A model generated the notes under the pieces. It saw only the letters and a program-made list of their open reading frames with translations. It was not told the origin of the DNA and made no database searches. A stretch of 26,076 bases of DNA from contig SFPF01000012.1 of the NCBI GenBank assembly GCA_004552155.1, positions 1-26,076 of the forward strand. Reading direction: 5' to 3'. A program made the position numbers and the translations under genes. Of this stretch, positions 1 through 6,251 are shown piece after piece (within the stretch, counting starts at the first letter, position 1; each line of letters begins with the position of its first letter). Origin of the DNA: Bacteroidales bacterium (GTDB lineage Bacteria > Bacteroidota > Bacteroidia > Bacteroidales > Bacteroidaceae).

Positions 1-1
1 G

Positions 2-520
2 CACAGGCTCGACCGCCCAGTGAGCGGCGTTGTGGTGTTTGCGCGGACGGGAAAGGCGCTGGCGCGGCTCAACGAGATGTTCCGCACGGGCAGCGTGAAG
101 AAGACCTACCACGCCATCGTAGCCAACGCCCCGCAGCAGGAGGCTGCCACGCTGGAGCATTGGCTCACGCGCAACGAGCGGCAGAACAAAGCCTACGCGC
201 ACCCCCGGGAGGTGAAGGACAGCAAGCGGGCCGTTTTGGACTATCGCGCCATCGGCCATTTAGAGCGTTACTCCCTGCTCGAAGTGCGGCTGCACACGGG
301 GCGGCATCATCAGATACGCTGCCAGCTGGCCGCTATCGGCTGCCCCATTAAGGGCGACCTGAAATACGGCGCGCCGCGCTCCAACCCCGACGGCAGCATC
401 TGCCTGCACGCCCGCAACGTCTGCTTCGAACACCCCGTTTCGCACCAGCCTATCGACGTTACCGCCCCTTATCCCGAGGGACTTAGGCTTTTAATAAGAC
501 AGGCTGCGGTTCGGCATTAA
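2..520 (+). CDS. RluA-family pseudouridine synthase, 5' truncated by the window edge
   Basis: This is the C-terminal part of an RNA pseudouridine synthase, which isomerises uridine to pseudouridine in rRNA or tRNA. Reading from base 2 gives HRLDRPVSG, the RluA-family catalytic motif with the nucleophilic aspartate (HRLD), so the frame is open upstream of the first ATG at 20. That ATG is therefore not the real start. Later family features include KTYHAIV and the segment LHTGRHHQIRCQLAAIG, which matches the conserved 'TGRxHQIR' block. About 170 residues are present; the N-terminal part lies outside the window. RluA, RluC, RluD and TruC-like members cannot be told apart from this part alone, so no gene symbol is given. 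Confidence 0.9.
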   Translation, partial: HRLDRPVSGVVVFARTGKALARLNEMFRTGSVKKTYHAIVANAPQQEAATLEHWLTRNERQNKAYAHPREVKDSKRAVLDYRAIGHLERYSLLEVRLHTGRHHQIRCQLAAIGCPIKGDLKYGAPRSNPDGSICLHARNVCFEHPVSHQPIDVTAPYPEGLRLLIRQAAVRH

Positions 521-530
521 AGTAAACTTT

Positions 531-758
531 ATGCGCTCACCTTGCACTGTCTTTGGCAAATGTTTTAATCTCTTGACAACCTTGCAACTTCCCAACGACC
601 CGATGATGCTGTTCAGCGTCGTCAACATGAAACTGCGCGACCAATATGCGTCGCTCGACGCACTTTGCGACGACCTCGATATCGAGCGCGCCGACCTCGA
701 AAGGCGGCTTGCAGAAGCCGGCTTTGAATACAGCCCCGAACACAATAAATTTTGGTAA
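531..758 (+). CDS. DUF4250 domain protein
   Basis: A small protein of up to 75 residues. Its body, LPNDPMMLFSVVNMKLRDQY followed by SLDALCDDLDIERADLERRL and ending near EYSPEHNKFW, matches my recollection of DUF4250, a short uncharacterised family of about 55-65 residues in Bacteroidetes and Firmicutes. Family members usually start just before LPxDPxML. Only the ATG at 531 is available upstream, and it adds an unusual 18-residue leader; an in-frame TTG at 582 would give a start (MQLPNDPMM) that fits the family better. The gene lies six bases before the VanZ-like gene, so the two are probably co-transcribed. The function is unknown; the second half looks helical and helix-turn-helix-like, but that is only an impression. 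Confidence 0.75.
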   Translation: MRSPCTVFGKCFNLLTTLQLPNDPMMLFSVVNMKLRDQYASLDALCDDLDIERADLERRLAEAGFEYSPEHNKFW

Positions 759-764
759 CAGCCT

Positions 765-1178
765 ATGCATTGCCTCATCGCACACCTGAAACGCTATCCG
801 CTGACCCTCATCAGCATTGCCCTCACGTGGTATCTCTGTCTGGTGCGCGTGCCGAGCACGCCCTTCGCCGACTTCGAAAATGCCGACAAATGGGCGCACG
901 TGCTGATGTATTTCGGCACTTGCTCGCTCCTGTGGTTTGAATACTGGCGCAGCCATAAGTCAGGGCGCGTACCAGTGAGCCACTGGCTGCTGGCCGTGGC
1001 GTGTCCCATTCTGATGAGCGGCGCGATAGAACTGTGCCAGGAATACTTCACCGACTACCGCAGCGGCGACTGGCGCGACTTCCTCGCCAATTCGATAGGC
1101 GTGGTTCTTGCCGCCGCGATAGGGCAGGCGTTTAGGAACGATTGCGTTAAGCCAAATGAGCAAAATCGAGTTTACTAG
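765..1178 (+). CDS. VanZ-like family membrane protein
   Basis: A 137-residue small integral membrane protein. The sequence shows three or four hydrophobic segments (about residues 11-27, 42-59, 72-89 and 108-123). Between them sit the charged residues of the VanZ-like family: NADKWAHVLMYF, AIELCQEYF and RSGDWRDFLANSIGV, that is D-K-x-x-H, E-x-x-Q and D-x-x-x-N-x-x-G. VanZ itself is linked to teicoplanin resistance, but most chromosomal homologues in Bacteroidetes have no defined role, so no resistance function should be inferred. It follows the DUF4250 gene closely, and the hairpin-rich gap at 1179-1700 ends the unit. Confidence 0.85.
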   Translation: MHCLIAHLKRYPLTLISIALTWYLCLVRVPSTPFADFENADKWAHVLMYFGTCSLLWFEYWRSHKSGRVPVSHWLLAVACPILMSGAIELCQEYFTDYRSGDWRDFLANSIGVVLAAAIGQAFRNDCVKPNEQNRVY

Positions 1179-1240
1179 AATTTTGCCATGGCGAGCAATC
1201 GCACTTTTAAGAAGTAATTGGGCACATGCTGGTAGATGTG

Positions 1241-1624
1241 GATAAAAACCAGTAAAAACCGCTTGTTCTGTGTGGGCCTGTCGGCTCGCCTTATCGGATA
1301 AACCCCGAGCCTGAAGCAGAGCTTCCGTCTCGCGCTTTATCCGCTAAGGCGGCGGTCTGTTCCAGCCCGCCCCACACAAAACAAGGGAAAAACAAGGAAA
1401 AACCCGTTTCCAATGAAAGACGGACTTATTGCTTTTGAGAGAGCATCAATGTCTCACGTGTTTTTAATGGTTTTTTCCTTGCGTCGTTTGAAGCGGGCGG
1501 GCACCGACCGCAGCCGCTGGGATTAAGGGCGAGCGTGAGCCGTGAGGCTCACAGGCTCGGCGTTAAGACCGACGGCGTGCCCTTGGGCTTCAAACGAAGC
1601 AAGCGGTTTTTCAAGGTTTTTATC
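1241..1624. repeat. Paired inverted hairpin element (two modules of about 164 bp)
   Basis: This fills most of the 522-bp gap between the VanZ-like gene and DUF3822. Module A (1241-1403, plus) and module B (1624-1460, minus) share rims. The left rims 1241-1265 and 1600-1624 are inverted copies, 22 of 25 matching (gataaaaacc-NNN-aaaaaccgcttg). The inner rims 1382-1403 and 1460-1481 are also similar. Each module is itself a hairpin: A pairs 1261-1278 with about 1369-1385 and 1287-1302 with 1336-1351; B pairs 1478-1494 with 1587-1603 and 1535-1541 with 1546-1552. The stem sequences differ between modules but self-complementarity is kept. A 56-bp spacer lies between. No convincing ORF is present. 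The role is unknown: MITE-like element, structured RNA or bidirectional terminator are all possible. Confidence 0.7.
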
Positions 1625-1700
1625 TAAACCCTTTTGAGTTGTTCAACAAAACAGATCATAGGAGTTGTCTAAATAGGTAGTATAATCTTTTTCCCCTCAA

Positions 1701-2483
1701 ATGTCTCCAACCCTTTACATACGAATATCCGACACCGACCTTTGCTTCGCCCGTTACGAAGCGGGGCGCGAGCCTGTGTTTGACTTTTCGCGCTATCGTG
1801 CCCGGCATCATGCCTCGCTCACGATGAACCTGCGCGAAGCAAAGAACCAAGAATCAATCTTGCAAGCCCCTATCGAAAGGGTTGAGGCGTTGGTGGTCGA
1901 TGCCGTGACCGTAGTGCCCCTTGCAGATTTTCAGGAAGAAGATGCCGAGCGGTTTTACCGCCATTGCTTTGCCGACAAGCAGCACCACCGCGTGTTCTAC
2001 GACACGGTGCCCTCCGCAAATGCCGTGGTGATTTTCTCTGTGGAAGAGAGCGTCTGCCACACGCTCGAAGATAATTTCGAGAAGGTGCATTACACCTCTT
2101 CCCTCAAACCCGTTGTGGAGCATTTCGCGTCCTTGCCGCAATGCGGCGCGCCTGCGAAGCGTATATATATATATTGTCACGACCAGGCAGTAGACGTAAT
2201 CGCGTTCGATGAGTCGCGCCTCTGCTTCCTCAACACGTTTAAGGTGCTGGGCGAGAAAGACGTGGCGTATTACGTGCTCAATGCCGCCTCGGGTTTGGTG
2301 ACGGAAGAGAAAGAGGCTGCCTTTTACGTGGCAGGCGAGGCAACGGAGGCAGAGGCAGCCATCAAAGAACTGAGCCGCTATGCCGCCAATGTCTACGCCG
2401 TGCACCCCGAGGCAGAGTTCAACAGAAACATCGTGGCAACCACGCCCGATGTGCCTTATGACTTAATCACGTTATTGCTATAA
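1701..2483 (+). CDS. DUF3822 family protein
   Basis: A 260-residue protein matching the Bacteroidetes-restricted DUF3822 family, typically encoded directly upstream of rsmD as here. The N-terminal region (LYIRISDTDLCFARYE) and the middle part (RIYIYCHDQAVDVIAFD, LCFLNTFKVLGEKDVAYYVL) resemble an actin-like ATPase fold of the type seen in pilus-assembly or FtsA-like proteins. That resemblance is by eye only. No signal peptide or membrane segment is seen, so a cytoplasmic location is likely. The end of the gene merges with an octanucleotide tandem repeat. A (TA)n run at 2162-2174 encodes the IYIY residues and stands out against the GC-rich coding. The function is unknown. Confidence 0.8.
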   Translation: MSPTLYIRISDTDLCFARYEAGREPVFDFSRYRARHHASLTMNLREAKNQESILQAPIERVEALVVDAVTVVPLADFQEEDAERFYRHCFADKQHHRVFYDTVPSANAVVIFSVEESVCHTLEDNFEKVHYTSSLKPVVEHFASLPQCGAPAKRIYIYCHDQAVDVIAFDESRLCFLNTFKVLGEKDVAYYVLNAASGLVTEEKEAAFYVAGEATEAEAAIKELSRYAANVYAVHPEAEFNRNIVATTPDVPYDLITLLL

Positions 2484-2525
2484 CTCGTCTACTCGTTTAC
2501 TCGTCTACTTGTTTACTCGTCTACT
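2483..2525. repeat. Octanucleotide tandem repeat ACTCGTYT
   Basis: About 5.4 copies of an 8-bp unit (actcgtct, actcgttt, actcgtct, acttgttt, actcgtct, act). They start on the last base of the DUF3822 stop codon and end nine bases before the rsmD ATG. Relatives occur at 14886-14898 and 14970-14992 (reverse orientation) and inside the hairpin at 4752-4793. The unit looks like an interspersed motif rather than a promoter. Repeat number could vary between strains. Confidence 0.8.
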
Positions 2526-2533
2526 AATTTAAC

Positions 2534-3010
2534 ATGCGAATCATCACAGGAATCTACAAAGGCAGGCATTTTGAAGTGCCGCGCACGTTTAAGGCGCGTC
2601 CTACCACCGACTTTGCAAAGGAAAACCTGTTTAACGTGCTGCGCGCCTACGTGGATTTCGAGGAAACCAGTGCGCTCGACCTCTTTGGCGGCACGGGCAG
2701 CATCACCCTCGAACTGCTCTCACGCGGTTGCCGGCGCGTGGTGACGGTGGAGAAAGACCGCGCCCACTTTGCCTTCATTCGCTCGTGCATCGACAAGTTG
2801 CAGGCACGCGAGGCCGCGCCGCTTTGCACCGATGCCTTGCGGTTCATCGAAAGGAGTTCCGAGGCGTTCGACCTCGTCTTTGCCGACCCTCCCTATGCCT
2901 TGCCCGAATTGCCCGAACTGCCCGAGCGGGTGCTTGGCTCGCGCCTGCTGCGCCCCGGCGGCATCTTCGTGTTGGAGCACGGCAAGCACAACGATTTCCT
3001 CCTTTTTTAG
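2534..3010 (+). CDS. rsmD: 16S rRNA (guanine966-N2)-methyltransferase RsmD, C-terminus apparently shortened
   Basis: RsmD uses S-adenosylmethionine to methylate N2 of G966 in 16S rRNA during 30S assembly. The start MRIITGIYKGR followed by RPTTDFAKENLFNVL is diagnostic. SAM motif I is DLFGGTGSI (about residues 49-57), and the catalytic (D/N)PPY motif appears as FADPPY. The protein ends at 158 residues with EHGKHNDFLLF, whereas Bacteroidales homologues are about 175-180 residues and continue with a block like HPxFxExRxYGxVNFSFF. The simplest reading is an in-frame loss of about 16 codons near 2994-3004 that keeps the original stop. The missing piece is the last strand of the fold, so activity is uncertain. 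It follows DUF3822 as usual in the order. Confidence 0.85.
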   Translation: MRIITGIYKGRHFEVPRTFKARPTTDFAKENLFNVLRAYVDFEETSALDLFGGTGSITLELLSRGCRRVVTVEKDRAHFAFIRSCIDKLQAREAAPLCTDALRFIERSSEAFDLVFADPPYALPELPELPERVLGSRLLRPGGIFVLEHGKHNDFLLF

Positions 3011-3079
3011 AAAGATAGAGGCAGGAGAGGAATAAACGAAAAAGCGGGCTTTTATATCATAATGCCCATAAAAAAGATG

Positions 3080-3087
3080 TAACTTTG
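3080..3087 (+). promoter_or_regulatory. Bacteroidetes -7 promoter element (TAACTTTG) upstream of purH
   Basis: TAACTTTG matches the Bacteroidetes consensus TAnnTTTG and lies 35 bases before the purH ATG. No good -33 TTTG is visible; a TTTA at 3051-3054 is a weak candidate. The leader then contains tttccttataaga, also found before the PPIase gene at about 20490. Confidence 0.6.
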
Positions 3088-3122
3088 CATTTCCTTATAA
3101 GATAATCCAAAAACAACAGAAT

Positions 3123-3682
3123 ATGTCAGACATCAAACCTATTAAGACCGCGCCAAAACGCTCCACGAGCAGGGCGTTGCCTTCCTCTCTACGGGCGGCA
3201 CGCAGCAGTTTATCGAATCGCTCGGCTATCCCTGCCAGAAAGTGGAGGACGTAACCACTTATCCCTCAATCCTCGGCGGCCGAGTAAAGACCCTGCACCC
3301 CAAAATTTTCGGCGGCATCCTCGGACGTCGCGAACTCGAAAGCGACCGCGAGCAAATGGCGCAATACGAAATCCCCGCCATCGACCTCGTCATCGTGGAC
3401 CTCTATCCCTTTGAACAGACCGTGGCAAGCGGCGCATCGGCAGCCGACATCATCGAAAAGATTGACATAGGCGGCATCTCCCTCATCCGCGCCGGCGCAA
3501 AGAACTTCAACGACGTGGTCATCGTCCCCTCGAAGGCTGAATACGGCCTGCTGCTCGAAATGCTCCAAAAGCACGGCGCAGCGCAGACGAGCCTCGAAGA
3601 GCGCCGCCTCTTCGCCACGCGCGCCTTCGGCGTCAGCAGCCACTACGACACGGCTATTCACAACTGGTTCTCACAGCAATAA
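3123..3682 (+). pseudogene. purH: PurH N-terminal (IMP cyclohydrolase) domain, frame broken near the start
   Basis: IMP cyclohydrolase closes FAICAR to IMP, the last step of purine synthesis. The start MSDIKPIKTA is read from 3123, but this frame stops at about 3252. The conserved body, KTLHEQGVAFLSTGG followed by TQQFIESLGYPC, VEDVTTYPSILGGRVKTLHP and EKIDIGGISLIRAGAKN, lies in another frame from about 3152 to 3682. Family alignment from memory suggests that about 14-15 codons (the LVSVYHKxGL region) are missing at 3150-3155, with a net frameshift. The protein ends after SSHYDTAIHNWFSQQ, exactly where the cyclohydrolase domain ends in PurH; the AICAR transformylase domain is absent and mreB follows 16 bases later. 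It may be a naturally split, single-domain enzyme carrying a deletion, or a PurH that lost its C-terminal domain. Confidence 0.75.
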
Positions 3683-3698
3683 TTTAGAGTAAAAGAAA

Positions 3699-4733
3699 AT
3701 GGGATTCTTTTCAAATTTATTTTCTTTCACGCAGGAATTGGCCATCGACCTCGGCACAGCCAACACGGTCATCATTGCCGACGGCAGCATCGCCGTCAAC
3801 GAGCCTTCCGTAGTTGCGCTTGACCAGCACTCTGAAAAGATGATTGCCGTGGGCGACCGCGCTAAACTGATGTACGAAAAGACGAACAACCGCATCCGCG
3901 TGATTCGTCCCCTGCGCGACGGCGTGATTGCCGACTTCAATGCCTGCGAGCAAATGCTGCGCGGACTTATTAAGAAAGTACACAAAGGACATCGCCTCTT
4001 CTCGCCCTCGCTGCGCATGGTTATCGGCGTGCCCTCCGGCTCTACCGAAGTAGAGCTGCGTGCCGTGCGCGACTCTGCCGAGCATGCCGGCGGCCGCGAC
4101 GTGTTCCTCCTTTACGAACCCATGGCGGCTGCCATCGGTATCGGTCTTGACGTGAATGCGCCCGAGGGCAACATGGTGGTTGACATCGGCGGCGGCACGA
4201 CGGAGATTGCCGTGATTTCGCTCGGCGGCATCGTGTCGAACAACTCCATCAAGATGGCCGGCGACGACTTTACCGCCGACATTCAGGAATATATGAGCCG
4301 CCAGCACAACGTGCGCGTCAGCGAACGTATGGCAGAGCGCATCAAGATTAACGTAGGCTCCGCGCTCACCGACCTCGGCGACAAGCAGCCCGAGAACTAC
4401 ATCGTGCACGGCCCGAACAAAATCACGACCATGCCGATGGAAGTACCCGTGTGCTATCAGGAAATCGCGCACTGTCTCGAAAAGAGCATTGCCAAAATCG
4501 AGCAGGCCGTGATCAACGCACTCGAAAACACGCCGCCCGAACTCTATGCCGACATCGTGAAAAACGGTATCTACCTCACCGGCGGCGGCGCATTGCTGCG
4601 CGGGCTGGACAAGCGACTGACCGACAAGATCAACATACCCTTCCACGTGGCAGAAGACCCCTTGCTCTGCGTGGCGAAAGGCACGGGCATCGCTCTGAAG
4701 AATGTGGATAAGTTCACGTTCTTGATGAGATAA
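3699..4733 (+). CDS. mreB: Rod shape-determining actin homologue MreB
   Basis: MreB is a membrane-associated actin-like ATPase that polymerises on the inner face of the membrane and directs lateral wall synthesis by PBP2/RodA. At 344 residues the length is normal. The N-terminal MGFFSNLFSF is amphipathic and probably membrane-binding. Nucleotide-binding motifs are visible: phosphate-1 AIDLGTANT, the connecting helix region PLRDGVIADFNA, the phosphate-2 motif VVDIGGGTTEIAVIS and the adenosine motif GIYLTGGGALLRGLD. The gene opens the elongasome operon, with mreC, mreD, mrdA and rodA downstream in the same direction. A 146-bp gap holding two hairpins separates it from mreC. Confidence 0.97.
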   Translation: MGFFSNLFSFTQELAIDLGTANTVIIADGSIAVNEPSVVALDQHSEKMIAVGDRAKLMYEKTNNRIRVIRPLRDGVIADFNACEQMLRGLIKKVHKGHRLFSPSLRMVIGVPSGSTEVELRAVRDSAEHAGGRDVFLLYEPMAAAIGIGLDVNAPEGNMVVDIGGGTTEIAVISLGGIVSNNSIKMAGDDFTADIQEYMSRQHNVRVSERMAERIKINVGSALTDLGDKQPENYIVHGPNKITTMPMEVPVCYQEIAHCLEKSIAKIEQAVINALENTPPELYADIVKNGIYLTGGGALLRGLDKRLTDKINIPFHVAEDPLLCVAKGTGIALKNVDKFTFLMR

Positions 4734-4751
4734 TTTATATTAGACTTTTTC

Positions 4752-4833
4752 AAACAAGTAAGCAAGACAGGCGTTTGTCTTGTTTACTTGTTTATTGGCA
4801 TTTATCAGGCTGGGCGTAGGTATACGCCCCAGC
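4752..4833. promoter_or_regulatory. Two consecutive hairpins between mreB and mreC
   Basis: Hairpin 1 pairs 4752-4769 with 4776-4793 (18-bp arms, one mismatch, 6-base loop) and is built from the AAACAAGTAA/TTACTTGTTT repeat motif. Hairpin 2 pairs 4809-4818 with 4823-4833, with one bulged C. Neither is followed by a clear T-run, so full termination is unlikely. Partial attenuation or 3' mRNA stabilisation of mreB relative to mreC is possible. Confidence 0.6.
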
Positions 4834-4879
4834 TTATAGCAAATCATTCCATTGGCGCTGGTTTCGCGCCGACATCACC

Positions 4880-5731
4880 GTGCGCAATCTTCTCGATTTT
4901 CTCAGAAAATACAGTTACGTGTTCCTGTTCCTGATTTTGGAACTGGCGAGCATGGCCATGCTGTTCCGTTTCAACAGTTACCAGGGCAGCGTGTGGTACA
5001 CCGCTGCCAATGCTGCCGTGGCGCGGGTGAACGGCTGGTACTACGGCTTCTTTTCCTATCTCAACCTGGAAAGCGTGAACCGCGGCCTTACCGAAGAGAA
5101 CATCCGCCTGCAACGCGAGAGCAACGCCCTGCGCGAGGCACTTATGACCGTGACGCGCGACACCACCGTGACCGAACGCCTGATGCTCGAGCACTTGCGC
5201 GACTTCCGGCTCATTCCCGCCACCGTGGTGAGCAACACGCGCAGCACGGGCGGCAGCCTCTTGGTAATAGATAAAGGTGCAGCCGAAGGCATCCGCCCGG
5301 AAATGGGCGTAGTGGGCGGCGGCGGCGTGGTGGGCATCGTCTACCTGACGGGGCGGCACCACTCGCTCGTTATTCCCGTAACGAACAGCAAGTCGAGCAT
5401 CAGCTGCCGCGTGCGCGGCCAGCGTTACTTCGGTTACCTACAATGGAACGGCGGCGACATGATGCACGCCTACGTTGACGATTTTCCCAGATATGCCAAG
5501 GTGAAAAAGGGCGAGGCGGTAGAAACCAGCGGCTACTCCTCCGTGTTCCCGCCAGGCATCTTCGTAGGCCGCATTTCCGGCATTGAAAACTCCCCCGACG
5601 GGCAATCTTATAAATTGGACATCGTGCTGGGCACGCATTTCGGCAACCTGCGCGACGTTTCTGTAGTAGCCACGCCCTATAAGGCGGAAATTGACACGCT
5701 CAAGGCGCATGCACATTTTGAAGAAGAATAA
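4880..5731 (+). CDS. mreC: Rod shape-determining protein MreC
   Basis: MreC is a bitopic membrane protein whose periplasmic part links MreB to PBP2 and RodA. The start is a GTG giving MRNLLDFLRKYSYVFLFLIL, matching the usual Bacteroidales N-terminus MRNLLxFLxKY. One membrane helix (about residues 12-30) is followed by a heptad-like coiled coil (VNRGLTEENIRLQRESNALREAL, about residues 67-90). Next come the beta-rich MreC core with VIDKGAAEGIRPEMGVV and SKSSISCRVR, and TSGYSSVFPPGIFVGRI near the end. Length (283 residues) is typical. The stop at 5731 lies three bases before mreD, consistent with co-translation. Confidence 0.95.
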   Translation: MRNLLDFLRKYSYVFLFLILELASMAMLFRFNSYQGSVWYTAANAAVARVNGWYYGFFSYLNLESVNRGLTEENIRLQRESNALREALMTVTRDTTVTERLMLEHLRDFRLIPATVVSNTRSTGGSLLVIDKGAAEGIRPEMGVVGGGGVVGIVYLTGRHHSLVIPVTNSKSSISCRVRGQRYFGYLQWNGGDMMHAYVDDFPRYAKVKKGEAVETSGYSSVFPPGIFVGRISGIENSPDGQSYKLDIVLGTHFGNLRDVSVVATPYKAEIDTLKAHAHFEEE

Positions 5732-5734
5732 AAT

Positions 5735-6244
5735 ATGATACAGACGATATTTGCGCGTTTCGGCTGGTTCGTCCTGCTGCTTGCCTTGCAGGTGTTTGTG
5801 TTCAACCACGTCCATATCCTCGGCATTGCCACGCCGATGCCCTATTTCTATTTCCTGCTTATCCTTTCTACCGATACGCCTCGGTGGTTGTACGTGCTGC
5901 TGGGCTTCGTGCTGGGCTTTCTCATCGACCTCTTTGCCGGCACGCCCGGCGTGGCAGCAGGCGCGATGACGTTCGCCGGTTTCGCCGCGCCGTGGATACT
6001 GCGCGTATTCTTGCCCTCCGACCGCGACGACGACAGCCTCATGCCGTCGGTAAAGGCCATGGAGTGGAGCGGTTTCCTGAAAATCGCCGCTATCATGTCG
6101 CTGCTGCATTGCACGGTGTTCTTCCTGCTCGAATGCTTCTCTTTCTTTGATACCGCGCTACTCCTGATGAACATAGCCGGCAGCACGCTTATCACGTTCT
6201 TGATGGCCATTGCCATAGAACTTATTCGCAGCAAGGTTTCTTAA
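5735..6244 (+). CDS. mreD: Rod shape-determining protein MreD
   Basis: A 169-residue polytopic membrane protein with about five hydrophobic segments, placed exactly where mreD belongs between mreC and mrdA. VFVFNHVHILGIATPMPYFY and the segment GFVLGFLIDLFAGTPGVAAGAMTFAGF are typical of MreD, a partner of MreC that helps position the wall-elongation machinery. MreD is poorly conserved, so the call rests on topology, length and synteny together. The spacing to mrdA is seven bases. Confidence 0.92.
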   Translation: MIQTIFARFGWFVLLLALQVFVFNHVHILGIATPMPYFYFLLILSTDTPRWLYVLLGFVLGFLIDLFAGTPGVAAGAMTFAGFAAPWILRVFLPSDRDDDSLMPSVKAMEWSGFLKIAAIMSLLHCTVFFLLECFSFFDTALLLMNIAGSTLITFLMAIAIELIRSKVS

Positions 6245-6251
6245 AATCATT

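Noticed and set aside
1656..1850. 64-residue minus-strand ORF overlapping the DUF3822 start
   Set aside because: It overlaps the well-supported DUF3822 gene, has no family features and is probably chance.
2162..2174. (TA)n run in DUF3822 and a similar one near 19617-19631 as promoter elements
   Set aside because: The first is inside a conserved coding frame and encodes IYIY. Neither has the TAnnTTTG form, so composition alone was not accepted as regulation.
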